Translations under genes and position numbers: made by a program
Notes under the pieces: generated by a model
Told to the model about the DNA's origin: nothing
Database searches by the model: none
The model's input: only the letters and a program-made list of their open reading frames with translations
Origin: Gnetum montanum
Lineage: Eukaryota; Streptophyta; Gnetopsida; Gnetales; Gnetaceae
Length of the DNA: 57,096 bases
NCBI GenBank assembly: GCA_015680685.1
Contig: MNCI01023340.1
Span: 119,251 to 176,346, forward strand
Direction: 5' to 3'
Shown: one piece after another, positions 11,352 through 23,634 of the stretch
How the letters are laid out: each line of letters opens with the position of its first letter
How positions within the stretch are numbered: the first letter of the stretch is position 1

Positions 11352-11548
11352 AATGTGATCCTTGTTGACCATTTGTAGCCATATTTCTCATGCTTCCCTT
11401 TATTTGGCCCTTGTTGCACTTTGCTTACTTGTTTTACCCCATTTCTAGCCTTTGATGATATTTTTTGCATTAGAATAGCATGAATTTGCATAATTTATAG
11501 CATTCTAGCATGGTTTATTTATTTCTACCCAAGTTCCACATAATATGC

Positions 11549-11565
11549 TTTTGGTTGACATGCAG
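11549..11565 (+). promoter_or_regulatory. Candidate splice acceptor before RT
   Basis: TTTTGGTTGACATGCAG ends exactly where recognisable polyprotein coding begins (GAT CAA AGT). The same acceptor-like string with one change precedes RT in Tat-2 at 47265-47281. Pea Ogre and relatives are known to have an intron between protease and RT; use of this site here is inferred. Confidence 0.5.
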
Positions 11566-14500
11566 GATCAAAGTATGAGTACCTCAAAGTAGATCAATCT
11601 ACCTCTGAGCCTAAGTGGGCCTCTTGATGATGTAGAATGGTATATCAACCTTAAGCTTAGGAGTCTTGTTGACCATGTAGCTTTAATAGAGAAACCTCTA
11701 GAATGGCCTAAAAACCTAGTCAAAATCTTTGACTTAGAGGTGGACGACATAACCAAAGACTCTCTAGTTAAGATTCATATCACAACACAAAATTATGAGG
11801 AGAAAACCCTTAAACTAAGTTCATCACTGGAAACTCAATAGGCGCAAGACATCACCAAGGTCCTACAAGGCAACATTAAGGCCTTTTCTTGGTTATATGA
11901 AAATATGCAAGGCCTAGATCCACATTTGATCCAACATAACATCATACTTGATCCTAACATTAGACTAGTTAAGTAAAAAGTATGTAAGATTAGACCTGAT
12001 TTGAAGATCTCACAGCTTTATCAGGCTAGTTTCATTAGGGTTGTTGACTACATAGAATGGGTATCCAACATAATGCTAGTCCCTAAGAAAAATGGAAGTA
12101 CCCATATTTGCATCTATTTTTGAGACTAAACAAAGAGACCATCAAGGATGACTTCCCTTTTCCAAGTATTGATCAATTTATCAATACTATGTCAAGACAT
12201 CCCTTATTTTCTTTTTTGGATGATTTATTGAGGTACAACCAGATTAAGATTAACACAAAGCCCTTTGGGGTACCTTTTGCTATACAATGATGCCCTTTGG
12301 TCTTAAGAACATAGGAGCAACCTATCAACAAGCCATGATCTATATCTTCAACGATTACATGCTAGGTTTGCTCAACAATTATGTCAATGATATAGTTGTT
12401 AAGTCTAAAGTGGCCAACAACCATGATAATGACCTAGATCTTTTGCTTAAATGATGACTCAAGTGTGAGCTTAGGCTCAATCCTAAGAAATGTATCTTTA
12501 GTGTCATGATTGGTAAAATTCTTAGCTTTGTAGTATCTAAAGTAGGGATAGGTGTTGATCCTGATAAGGTTAAGGCCATATCCAAATAATCAGTGCCTAC
12601 CAACCTTAAGGAGCTTCAAGGATTATAAGGAATATTGAAATTTATTTGTAGGTTTATCACTAGGCTTATAGATAAGTTATATCCCATGCAACACTTTCTT
12701 AAGAAAGGGATTCACTATGAGTGAATGGCTGAATGCCAAGAGACCTTTAAAAACTTTAAGCAAGAGTTGGCAGAACTACCAATGATCTATCCTTCAGAAG
12801 AGGGTAAACATTTTAAAACTTTAAACAAGAGTTGGCATTTCCATTACATATTTACTCTTTTAGACGCATGATGATGGAGCAAATATGCCACTATACTATC
12901 TTAGCTATGCATTAGTTTCCCACGAGACCCGATACACCAAAATGGAGAAGTATTGTTTACCACTTGTCTTCTTGTTAAAGAACTAGAGACACTACCTCTT
13001 CAAAAGATACGTCAACATCATCTACAAAGACAATGTGCTCAGAGTTATAACAACCAACATTTATGAAAGTAGTTGTATAGCTTGATGCAAAGCCATGACC
13101 ATGGAGTTTGACCTTCATTATGTCTCTCAATCCTTGACAAAAGGTTAATCTATAGTCATACAACTCATAGTTTCACCTATTGATGACTAGAAAACCATAG
13201 ATCTTGAGTTCCCTGATGAGCACATTAACACCATTTTCCAAGTCCTTAAGGGTTATGAGGGCATCATGCACTCTGATGGATCTTCAACTACCCATGGAAC
13301 TAGTGTCACTACCATCATAACATTTTCATCTAGTGAAATCTAGTCCTTCACCTATCATTTTTAGTTTTCATGTAGAAATAACATAGTGGAGTATGATGGT
13401 TTGATCAGAGGGATGATGGTATCCCATGACCTAGGAACTAGATACTTAATGATCAAAGGAGCTTCAGAACTTATGGTTAACCAAGTAACTGAAGACTATG
13501 CATGTAGAGCCATACACTTACAACCTTATTGTGACCTAGGGTAGCAACTATTACAAACATTTGTAGAGGTTGACGTTCAACACATACCCTAAAATGAGAA
13601 CACCATAGTAGATGTAATCATAATGCTATCCCTCAGTTTTACACCAGATGTGTTTAGTAAGTTGTCCACCTTAACCATGGATTGTGCTATTTCCATCATA
13701 TGAAACATTAAGGATACCTTTATGGTCATTGTTCATACTACATTGGCCAAGGAGTGGTATGATTATCTTAAATTCTACCTTATGCATGGTGAATCCTCAT
13801 AAGGCTTGACTATTGCTTAAAAGGATGTTGTATGTAAACACTTGAAGTAGTATGTCATTATAGGTAATAACACATTATGTTGACAATCCTATGATGGAAT
13901 ATTACTAAATTGCTTGGGTAAAATTGGAGCTAGAATAGTCCTACAAGAGGTTCATGAGGATGTTTATGGAGGACATATAAGAGTTAAAGTTATAGTTGCT
14001 AAGATTAGATAATTAGGCTACTACTAGCCCCATATGGAAAGTGACTACATGTAGAAGGTTAAGTGATGTGACACATGCTAATGACATAGTAACCTGATAC
14101 ACATATCACCAACTGAGTTACATACAACTCAAATTACTTGATCATTTCAATGATGGGGTTGATATCATTGGACCTATAACACCCAAGTGTTTTGTAGGGC
14201 ATAGCTTCATCATCACTGTAACCAAATACTTCACCAAAAGTATTAAGGCTATTTTCCTAAGGAAGACTACATTTGACCAAGTTTACAAGTTTATCTTGGA
14301 TAACACTGGAACCCATTTTGGCATACCCATGGCCATAGTTATAGATAATGGATCATAATTTAGTATCCAGGAAACAAAAGATTTTTGTCACAACTTAGGC
14401 ATTAAGCATTCTTTTTCATTACCTTATTACCATCAAGCTAATGGATAAGCAGAAGTAAGCAACAAGGCCATCATCAACTTGCACAAGATGATGCCCAACA

Positions 14501-14845
14501 ATAGCAAGTGCAAATGACATGAGTGGCTTGTCCATGCACTTTGGGCCTATCATACAACTTACCACATGACAAGTAGTGAAACCCCTTATAGCATGGTTTA
14601 TGATTTTGAAGTTTTTTTACCTCTTGAATTACAAGTTCCTTACTCCAAGTAGCCTTGATTGACTTCATCAATGATGAGAAGAATAAGGAGTTGTGAATAA
14701 TGATCCTAGACTAGATGAAGGAGAAATGTATGCAAGTTCTTACTCACATTGAACACTATCAAGAGAGGTAGAGTAGTAGCACCATCGTAACTTGACAAAG
14801 CATAAGATCAAGGAGGGTGACCTAGTCCTCAAAGCCATCCATGGT
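11566..14845 (+). pseudogene. Tat-1 pol remnant: RT, RNase H, aRNH, integrase
   Basis: Domains in order: the pre-RT linker ('QDITKVLQGNIKAFSW', 11840-11900); RT about 11990-12480 with 'LVPKKNGSTHICI' and 'DDFPFPSIDQF'; the active-site motif reads Y-V-N-D at 12380-12391 where Y-V-D-D is expected; Ty3 RNase H/tether about 12680-13190; archaeal-type RNase H about 13215-13560 ('SDGSSTTHGTSV'), with the third acidic residue changed to A in 'KGASEL'; integrase zinc finger about 13850-14110; integrase core about 14135-14480 with 'VIDNGS' intact. Many stops and frameshifts. The C-terminal end is replaced at about 14840 by minisatellite. Dead copy; the parallel intact-order copy is 47282-50767. Confidence 0.9.
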
Positions 14846-14947
14846 CCTTAAACCAACACCATGGTCCTCTATGATCATAAACTAATACCATAACCTACTA
14901 GGGACTTAAATTGGTACCATGGCCCACCACAACCTTGAACTAGAAAA
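14841..14947 (+). repeat. 29-bp minisatellite after Tat-1 integrase
   Basis: A partial unit at 14841-14860 followed by three 29-bp units starting 14861, 14890 and 14919. The pol deletion ends inside this array, whereas in Tat-2 the array begins 34 bp after an intact integrase stop. Confidence 0.85.
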
Positions 14948-15932
14948 TTTGGTGACCTAGGTAGCTTGGTTTTATAATTTTTATATGGCCTATACACATT
15001 GTAACATATTACCATGCTCTATTTGCTTACTTTCCTTGTCTCCTTGGAGTTGTATTTACAAGATGAAGCTCAAGGCCATCATAAGGGTGCAACTCATTAT
15101 GTTAGAAATTCATCACACAATCTTGATGTGCAAGATCTAATGAGTTTGTCCTACTATGTTAAGAGTGCTTGCATCATTTCCCTTCATCTAGCACCACTCC
15201 TTGAGCCCAACCCCATAGCCTAATTATGATCTACCATACCTTGGAAAATAATGTCAACCTATGTTTGTCACTCATGCACTATAACCATGTGATATCTCTT
15301 CATCATGCTCCATCCTGAAGTTCACTTAAATGTAACATAGCTCATTTAGTGGAAAGTACTAATTCCACTAGATATAACACATCTCATTTGGTAGGAAAAC
15401 CATTTAGCCCATCGAGCATAACGCATCTCATTCAATGGGAAAATAACCAAGTTAGTTGAGTGTAATACAACTCACTTAACAAGAAAACTTGATCTACCCA
15501 ACCCTAGTAATGAGAATTAATAAAGGTTTCATTTGATCAAAAAAAATGTGGGGGAAGTAAATTTCGAAGAACCCATATGGCCAATGAAGCCTGAAATCCC
15601 AATGGCCAAAGTAACCTTGAAGCAAAGTGATTGGGTTCTCAAATGCATTTCCCAAGTAACCTACACTTCAAGACATGTTAATACCATGCTATAGCCATGA
15701 TGTCAACACTTGGAATGCATTTTTAGCCTTCATAACCATTTTATCATGACCTTAACATTATCATCTTGTCATCATAGTCATATTCCATCATCACAAGCAT
15801 TCTTCGACATTGTTCAACAAGGCTAGATCAAGCATGAAGAGGGAACACCAATGATGGACCTATAGTGGTGTTTTATATTTTTTATTGGTTCCTCTTAGGT
15901 CAATCCTCTAGACACCAAGAAAGAGGAACCAA
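14948..15932 (+). other. Tat-1 3' UTR
   Basis: Non-coding; aligns with 50975-51958. Contains the hairpin array, a conserved A-then-G purine tract at about 15540-15557, and just before the LTR a purine-rich stretch AAGAAAGAGGAACCAA (15917-15932) that is the best polypurine-tract candidate. Confidence 0.75.
15323..15480 (+). repeat. 3' UTR hairpin array, Tat-1
   Basis: Four units at 15323-15351, 15365-15395, 15408-15439 and 15453-15480. Unit 1 arms CACTTAAATG / CATTTAGTG; unit 4 arms AGTTGAGTG / CACTTAACA. Loops are variants of TAACACATCT. Pairing is weaker than in Tat-2, as expected for an older or unconstrained copy. Confidence 0.65.
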
Positions 15933-17378
15933 TGAAACACAATGAAAATTTGCATCTTATAACCACTTTTCACCATGTAGGCTTCATCCCATGAAACCCA
16001 AGGTAAAACTTTATTGTAAATGTGAATATTATAATCCATAAGAGGAAATCTTACATGTTTCATGCTTTTGGGGCTAAAAATGCCTCATAAGTTATCAAAG
16101 CCTCATTTCCTAAGTGAAAAAAAGTGATCTAGTATCTATATTTGAGCTTAAAAGGGTTAAAAATGCATTTTGGAATGCCAAAAATGCCAATTTGATGGGT
16201 TTTATGGGGGTGGGGGGGTGTATATACTTTTCTATAAGGGAAACACATATGAGAGGGAAATCTCACCTATCCCTAGCTTGGAGAGGTAGATCCTAGCATG
16301 GAGAAGTGGGGGGAGACATAATGCCTAGAGTGGAGGACTTTTTGTCTTCTTCCTTAGTGTGGAGGATTCTCACCCCAGTGCTGGAACTTCTCTCCCCTAG
16401 TGTGGAAGCTACATGAATAATAGTTTTGCACTTTATTGACCTCAAGTTGACCAACCACACCACCAAGGATGGTAGAAGGCTTAGTGTGAAAGATCTAACT
16501 CTAGTGTAGAAGATGTTTCCCTATTACTATTCATAGTAAACAAAATGGCCATGGGGAGATGACACTTGCTATATATGGTAGCCCTTCAAATTTTGGCATC
16601 CTTCTCACCTATCCTAGGAAAAAAATTGCAACTAATCTATCATCCAATTTGCAAAAAAAATCATGACCAAAAACCTATAAAACCAAAATTCAAATAGAAT
16701 TTCAAGGTTCCATGATTTTTTTCAATTCCACACTTTGGCATTTCCAAGCACATAGTAATTTTTGCTTTCAAGAGCTCTTGCAACCTTGCATAAACATAGC
16801 TTGTTAGAGCCTCCTAGCATTTAACCCCTACAACCTTATTACAACCTTATCACCCCCTTGAGACTTGTGGATTTCTTGTGTCAATACTACATTTTGGAAT
16901 TCCTAACCTCCAACATGGAGCAATTTGACAACCAAATTTTCCACTTTTCTCACCCTCCAGTAATGACCCAAGTTGTAGGTCTAAATTTGCAATAGAGGAG
17001 GTTCAAAAGCATTAGGAGTGGCTTAGTAACTAGATCATTGAGTAGATCACATCGACTTGAATAGGCTTTGAACCCCTACCCCAGTGAATGCTCCTTTTCT
17101 CTCTCACAAGCATTTCTTATGCACATTTTTGAAACTCATGCTTTATTATTTTAATAAAGGTTTAAAGTTTCATTTTGTGTGTAATTTTCATTTACTTTCC
17201 ATTTTAGAAATTTGTAATTTTTTGCATTTTATTTTTTGTTTCAACCATTTTGCATTTCATAAGTCCCTAAATTATCTACTAGACTCTCCAAGGTACTTGG
17301 AATTACCTTTTTTAGAGGCCCTAGGGAATCTGGGTTAAGGCTATTACACCAGATCTATCAATTTTTCTAGTTGCAACA
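15933..17378 (+). repeat. Tat-1 3' LTR, 1446 bp
   Basis: Starts TGAAACACAATG, ends TTGCAACA, followed by ATCAT. A G-rich run is at 16206-16217. An AATAAA signal lies near 17152. The tail with 'ccctagggaatctgggttaaggctattaca' (in part) matches the ends at 34348 and 53347. Confidence 0.88.
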
Positions 17379-17383
17379 ATCAT
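17379..17383. repeat. Target site duplication of Tat-1, right (ATCAT)
   Basis: Identical to 5576-5580; integrase coding continues directly with TTCAA(A/T)GGTGTGG. Confidence 0.85.
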
Positions 17384-18232
17384 TTCAAAGGTGTGGAATC
17401 AATATCGTTAGAGTCATAAAACCCAAGTCTTCTATAGAAAATAGCTTCAATAGCACTACAACTAAATACTTTGCTAAGTGGGTTGAAGCTATTCGACTAA
17501 GAAAAATAATAGATCAACAAGTCTACAAATTCATATTGGATAATATAGTGTTTACTTTAACTTACATTTAATCATAGTTATAGATAATGAACCATAGTTT
17601 AGTATCCAAGAAATGTAAACTTGTTGTAAACAACCAAACATTAAACATTCCTTTTCATCACCATACTACCTACAAGTAAATGATCAAGCTAAAGCTACCA
17701 ACAAAGTCATCATTAACCTTTCAAGAAAGATGCTAAGTAATGGTAAATGTAGATGGCACAAACAACTGTTGTATGTACTTTTGGACTATAGGATGATCTT
17801 TAGGACTACAACTAGAGCCACACCATATAGCCTGGTTTATGGATCTAAAGTTATTTCACCTCTTAAATTACAGGTTCCATCCTTGAGAGTAGCTCTGTTT
17901 GACTTCATCAACAATGAACAAAATTAGGAGCTACATAATTTTGATCTCCATTTGGTGGAGGAATAGTGGAGATACATACTTACTAATATTAAAATATATC
18001 AAGAGAGTAGAAATAATACTACTTTCATGATCCTAATAGGTAGAAATTCAAGGAAGGAGACCTTGTCCTCGAGGCTATTTGTGAACATGTAAATAAGCTA
18101 TTGGACAACTACAAAGGATCTTTCTTGGTCACAAAAGCCTATGGTAATGGAACATTTAGACTAATGGACTTCGATGGGAATGAATTAGCCAGTCTAGTTA
18201 ATCATTCCTATCTCAAACCATATTACATCTAA
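17379..18232 (+). pseudogene. Host integrase core and C-terminus, copy 1
   Basis: This resumes the host integrase interrupted by Tat-1. It reads 'GINIVRVIKPKS', 'TTTKYFAKWVEAI', 'VIDNEP' (second acidic residue kept), then the C-terminal 'KFKEGDLVLEAI' and 'GNELASLVNHSYLKPYYI' with TAA at 18230-18232. Several stops. The copy-2 counterpart is 53394-53810, cut short. Confidence 0.88.
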
Positions 18233-19441
18233 CGCTAATCTATTTGTTTATAGTCTTTGTTTATCATTGTTTATAGGTTTGAACATATGATAGATGTTGA
18301 TAACTATTATGGCCTTTAACAAGTAAGCCTACATGACCTTATAATTCTTTCTGGCATCACAAGATACTACGAACTTTGTATAACTACGTGGAAAAAAATA
18401 TAGATCTATCTTATATCTACTAATTGTAAATAATTGTGGCGTGTCTCTTCTTGATAACTCATGTAGCCTTATGTAAATTCTTGTAATTATATGTACTCTT
18501 TGACTTATTTTCTTATCCTCTTAGAGTTGTGTTTGTAGGATAAGGCCTAATGTCATTACAAAGGTGTAACTCATTGCAGCAATGAGTTATCATGTGATCC
18601 CAATGCATGAGATGTTGTTAGCTTGTTCAATCTTATCAAGAGTGCTTACCTTACATCACTTTGGTTATCTCCCTGTACATAGCCACTCCCTGTAGTCAAA
18701 TTATAGCCTTCCATACCTTGTTAATACGAAAGACCTATGTTTGATATTCATGCATCATGGCCTTGTGACATCTTCTCCAGCATACTTCATGCTCAATTTT
18801 CTAAATATAGCATATCTCATTTAGTACAAAAGAAAAAAATAGTCCTTTAAATGTAACACATCTCATTTAGTAGAGAGTTAAATACTAATTTTACTAAATG
18901 TAACACATCTCATTCACTGACAAAGCAAAGTTCAATCATGGCAACAAAACCCAATGAAGGTTTTACTTCTAAAAAAAAAGACAGAAAGTAGAAAATCTCA
19001 AGTAAAAAGGCCAATGTATCCTTAAGATTAAAAAGTTAATGTCTCTCTCCCAAAGAAAAGAAAGAAAGAGAGAGAGAGAGAGTCAAAGAAGCCTTGTTAC
19101 AAATTATCAGTTGCTCCTCACATTATTAAGTAACCAATACACCATAGCATAAAGACTTCTTCATTTAGCAAGCATGTCACTACCCTTTCAATAACCATGA
19201 TTTCAACATTTGGAATTCCTTGTTAACCCTCCAATAACCAATATAACCTTTATCTCACCCTAAGCTCTCAACATTCTATCATGAACTTATCTAACTATTG
19301 TGAGCACTCCTTGACATGGTTCAACAACTATAGAATCAGAGTGTAGAGGGGAAGCATTGGTGATGCATTCATGGTGGTATTTCTCATTCTTTATTGATGT
19401 CTCTTAGGTCAATCATCAAAAAATCAACATAGAGGGGCTAG
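18233..19441 (+). other. Host 3' UTR after integrase, copy 1
   Basis: Same non-coding type as 30090-31127. It has three weak hairpin units with TAACACATCT-type loops between about 18795 and 18930, and a GA microsatellite at 19068-19082 at the place where other copies have an A-then-G purine tract. Confidence 0.65.
19068..19082 (+). repeat. (GA)n microsatellite
   Basis: Fifteen bases of alternating G and A preceded by AAAG runs; a 'gtctctctcc' string 18 bp upstream could pair with it. Confidence 0.8.
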
Positions 19442-19500
19442 TGAAACATCTTAAGGAAAATTTACAATTTTTCATGATAAGCCTTAATAGCCAAATTTGC
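19442..19500 (+). mobile_element. Host LTR start, truncated
   Basis: TGAAACATC and the following ~50 bp match the start of the LTRs at 5581, 15933 and 31128; homology ends near 19495. The remainder of this 3' LTR is missing. Confidence 0.55.
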
Positions 19501-21540
19501 AATGTAATGGATGGGAATTAAAAGATGAAAACAACTACCTATTTTTCCATTAAAAGTCCCATCTAATGTCCTTATGTAACTAAAATTCCAAAAATTTTTA
19601 ATATGTAAAAATGAATTTATAGCATACAAGTTATAAATATCATTTAAGCTAGCTTATAAGCTATAGATCCCATTTGAGCTATCTTATCAGAGGCCTAAGA
19701 TGTAAATACACTGCATATGTAGTAAAACTCTCTTATGCTAGTGCCTCTTATGCTGGAATTTTGGGTGTTGAAAGTGTTAAATATGCTAGGTATTTATGTT
19801 ACACAATGTAATGCTAATGTGAGCATATGGAACTATAACTAATGCATATCACAACCTATTTAAGCTAGATTTGTAACTAAATTTAGGACTTTAGTAGATT
19901 AAATTTTGTAGAGAAAAAACAACAGAGCATAGTTGCCAATTTTTCTAGCCTTTTAGCCATTTTTAGCATAGATTATTCAACCCAACCAGATCTTTCCATT
20001 TGCATTTACAATGTAGATCATGTGAGCAACCATTAGCATCAAGTGCAAGATATAGTATACCATATGGAATCAAATTCTAGAGATATTTTCTCATTTCAGG
20101 CTTCTTCAAAGCTCTTGTTTTGTATTTTATAAACTTATACATGCATAGTGTTTTCATTATATTAAATATGATGTTTTCAATCTCTATTTTGTGATATTTT
20201 CTTGTGAATATATTATATTTCAAAAAGTCACCTTAAGTCCAGTGTATTTATGTATTATAATTCATCTCCTCATTTTACCTAAATATGCCTAATAATAGAT
20301 ATCAAAGTTCTCAAGTGATCAACTAGAGCATTTAAGGTACTTCAAATCCTCTTTTTATGTTCATTATATTTGACGTTAAACTATTTTGCATTGGGATTTT
20401 GGGTTTTCCAATACTAAATTTCCCAAGCCTTACAAGGATTGATTGACACAAGCTGGTATTGATTAGGTATCATTTATTGAGAAAGAAAAGTACCTACCGA
20501 AATACCTTAAGAGTAATGACTTGGAGAAAACATCATCTACTATTACATTGGAGAATTTCATGAAGAAACAATCAAAGGTTTTGAGTCTTTTCATTGTTGG
20601 CAATGCTACATGGCTAGTAGGTACACACCTCTATGATAGTATGTCTAGGCATAGAAGAAAGTCCTAGGTATTTTCTTGCCTAATGAAGATGAAATGAAAT
20701 AAGTATATATTCTATTAATCATTGATGATTCCCTATAAATAACAAGCATTATCAAATGCCTACACATGGAGTTGGAGATCATTGCTAGTATACCCTCTAT
20801 AAAATGGGACATCAACCATGTTGATTCATTTGATCCTACTATCATGAAAATGCTTTTGTTGAATGTAAATAGATTAATTAAGCTCATGATAATCATCCTA
20901 GTCAAACAAGAGGGAATCATCATCACTAGATGGTTTTGATAGATGAATGTGCTAGAACCTATGGAGGAGATCATCCTCATAGACTCTTGTTGCATTAGGA
21001 TAGATATCCCTTAATCATGAGCCTTCATGGTGAAGTGCTCCTTTACCTTTGATATCTACATTCTCATCTTGCTTCTCATCTAAGTCATTAGATGAAAAGT
21101 CATAATGGACCTCCTGTTTTGTCATCTGATCTTAGTGCTCTTGCCTTGGTTGAGACTTATAATTTCTAAAGTCTGGCTTCAATGCTACATAAAATACATG
21201 AAGTTCTTGTAGGCCAAGACTGATAAGAAGATTGCACAAGAGGCTTAAAACTAAAGAAAAAAAGACCTTTCTCAAGAATCTTGTAGAGCTAACAAAAGAA
21301 CAAATTGATAAGAAGATTACACAAGAGGCTTAAATAAGAGAAGAGTAGAGACGAACTAAACTAAGATAATAAAATGAGAGCTGGGATGACAAAACAAGAG
21401 CTAGGATGACAAATCAAGACCTAGGATGCAAACTGAGTCTATAAGCCAAATGAAGATGTTCCAAGATGTAAAATTATTAAGGAAATGATTTTTAGTTCAA
21501 AGTTCACATGCAAGATAGATGTCTCAGATTGACAATAGAT
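19501..21540. other. Unassigned DNA with one decayed coding trace
   Basis: AT-rich. Between about 20455 and 20990 a plus-strand frame gives coding-looking text with few stops ('SFIEKEKYLPKYLKS', 'FIVGNATWLVGTHLYDSMS', then after a frame change 'MELEIIASIPSIKWDINHV'). I do not recognise the family. A near-direct repeat 'gataagaagattgcacaagaggctt' (in part) occurs near 21220 and 21310. Confidence 0.35.
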
Positions 21541-22330
21541 GTCACAATTGTTGCTAGAACATCCTAGCTAAGAAATCCCAAGGGATATGTTCCATTTTCT
21601 ATGGGACATCACACTAGAATAGAAGCTATTTTCAAATAGATGTCCCAACCTTGAATAGCATGTCCCAATTAGTCATTGCATAAATTATGAGGAATTTTTG
21701 GAAAGTAAAAGGCTATAAAACAAAGTGAAATTCTTGGGAAACATACAAGTACTATTCATTGATCAATCCCATTATTGTTTATCAAGTGAATTGGCTTTGT
21801 TCCTCATTCTGGTCATCATTTGTAAATTGTATTGAACTATTGTATGCATTAAGAGCTTCATTACACGTAGTTTATAAAGTGAGTTACACTCTCTACTTTA
21901 TTATTTTTCTCTTCTTGTAAGCCCTACAAGGTTGATATGATTCTTGTGAGAAGGCATATTTATTGAGCTTCTAAAGACCTTATGGGGTTGAGTGTGTTCA
22001 TAGTGATGAAACACTCCAGTGTAGAGCTCATGTTTTGTAAAGGTTATGGGATCCTTAAAATCACCTTTCAATCTTGTTAGGACCTTGCAAGGTTGAGTGT
22101 TTTTTTAGTAAGAAAACATTTTGAGTGGAGCTTAAAAAATTATAGAAATTTTAGTTTCCTCTAAATCACATTTTGAGGGAATAAATTTTGGAGGTGTGCA
22201 AGGATTCTACCCTTTGAGTATGGACATATCCAAGTTGGAGAATCATGTAAAAATTATGTTTGATTTTGGTTGTCTTGGTCATTTAATTTGGATTACTTAT
22301 TCAACCCTCCTTATAAGTTCTTAGTCCTCA
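21541..22330 (+). mobile_element. 5' LTR (3' part) of plus-strand copia element
   Basis: The right end is fixed by the primer binding site that starts two bases after the terminal CA at 22330. A TATA-type box CTATAAAA lies at 21713-21720. Upstream the word GACATC/GATGTC with C-runs recurs (about 21531-21665). The left boundary is not resolved because no second LTR exists in the window. Confidence 0.55.
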
Positions 22331-22332
22331 AG

Positions 22333-22344
22333 TGGTATCAAAGC
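22333..22344 (+). promoter_or_regulatory. Primer binding site, initiator tRNA-Met type
   Basis: TGGTATCAAAGC, one base from the canonical copia site TGGTATCAGAGC, 40 bp before gag. Confidence 0.8.
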
Positions 22345-22385
22345 TTGGTACTCTCTAGTTAAGAGCTTAACATCTCAAGTGTAAA

Positions 22386-23634
22386 TGATGAAAGGAACAT
22401 ACAATACCAAGCCACCTATGTTTAATGGTATTGACTTCATGTATTGGAAAGCTAGAATATAATGATTCTTTGAATCCATGGAGTTCAAAGTTTGGCAATC
22501 TGTTCTTAAAGGTTACATGCCTTCTATAAATAGCATCATATGGACTACCAAGCTAAGAAGCAAATAGATGCAAGATAAAAGTGAAGTTCATGTTTGATTC
22601 TAAAGCAAAGAATTGTATTTATTGTACTTTGAGAAAATCCAAATTTAATAGAGTACTTGGTGGTAAGACTACTAATAAAATTTGGAAAATGCTAGAAGCA
22701 ACCTATGAAGGTACATTAGTTGTAAAATAATCAAAGCTTCTAATTTTGCAAAGTAAATACAACAAATTTAAAATTAGAGAAAGAGAGAAGATTAAAGACT
22801 AATTTTCAAGAGCCAATGATATTTTTGTAGTGATCAAAGTATGGGTAAGGTTCTGCCTAAAATTGATGTTATCATCAAGATGATAAGAACCTTTTAATTC
22901 ACATTCAAACCCAAGGTAATGGCCATGGATGAAATCACAAGTCTTTTAGTCTTGAAATTTGAACTACAAAGTGCACTTATTGCCTATGAGATGAAGCTCA
23001 TTAGCAAAGATGCAACCAAAGGAAAGACTATTACCCTTAAAATTTCATCAAAGGAGAAGAAGCCAACTAAACATAAAGCTAATAGTGAAGATGAATTGGC
23101 TCTATTATCAAGGATAGTATAAGGATTACTCAAAAGAAAAGGAAAAAGCTTAAATCAACTTAGAACTAAAGGTAAAGAAAGAGGTAAGAATTTTAAAATT
23201 TTAAATTTGATGCATCCTCTATAGAATGTTGGATTTATGGTGGTAGAGGCCATGTGGTCTCTACATGTCTAAGTGTTAGAAAGTTTTCAAAGAAGGACCA
23301 ATCTAAAGCTAATAAGAAAAGGAAAAATTTCTACACCTGTTGGGATGATGAATAAAGTCAAGAAGAAACAAATGATATCTCCTCAAACTCACATCTCATC
23401 TATATGATCCTTGCTAATGATGATCCAACAATGGAAATAGAAGAACCTCAAAGAAATATTGAATAAAGGTATGATTTACTATGCAATGAGATTTTATCCT
23501 TTCAAAGTCTATGCATTAAATTGAAAAGGATCATAAATGATAAATATTTAGAGTTATCTAAACTTAATTAAAAATACTTAAATGTCTCAAATGAAAACTC
23601 AAACTAAGGGCTGAGAATTAAAAGCTAACATCTA
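22386..23634 (+). pseudogene. Copia gag (UBN2 type), plus strand, cut
   Basis: Opens with 'KPPMFNGIDFMYWKARI', the usual start of copia gag, then the UBN2 region ('NIIYCTLRKSKFN'-like, 'IWKMLEATYEG', 'LLILQSKYNKFKI'), then 'FELQSALIAYEMKLISK', and a zinc knuckle near 23227-23271 reading CWIYGGRGHVVSTC, in which the second Cys is Tyr. Stops and frame changes throughout. It ends abruptly at 23634, where the minus-strand element begins. It is a diverged relative, in inverted orientation, of 27062-28390. Confidence 0.85.

Larger units (their letters stand above)
5581..17378 (+). mobile_element. Tat-1: deleted Tat-type Ty3/gypsy element, 11.8 kb
   Basis: LTRs at 5581-6498 (truncated) and 15933-17378 begin TGAAACAC and end TTGCAACA. 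The element lies in a host integrase and is flanked by ATCAT. Its plan is LTR, ~190-bp periodic array, 29-bp repeat, RT-RH-aRNH-IN remnants, 29-bp repeat, 3' UTR hairpins, LTR. Compared with Tat-2 it lacks the last third of the 5' LTR, the leader, gag, protease and the antisense gene: sequence jumps from about 6498 (matching about 33905) to a position matching about 42210. A second smaller loss removes the integrase C-terminus. Confidence 0.88.
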
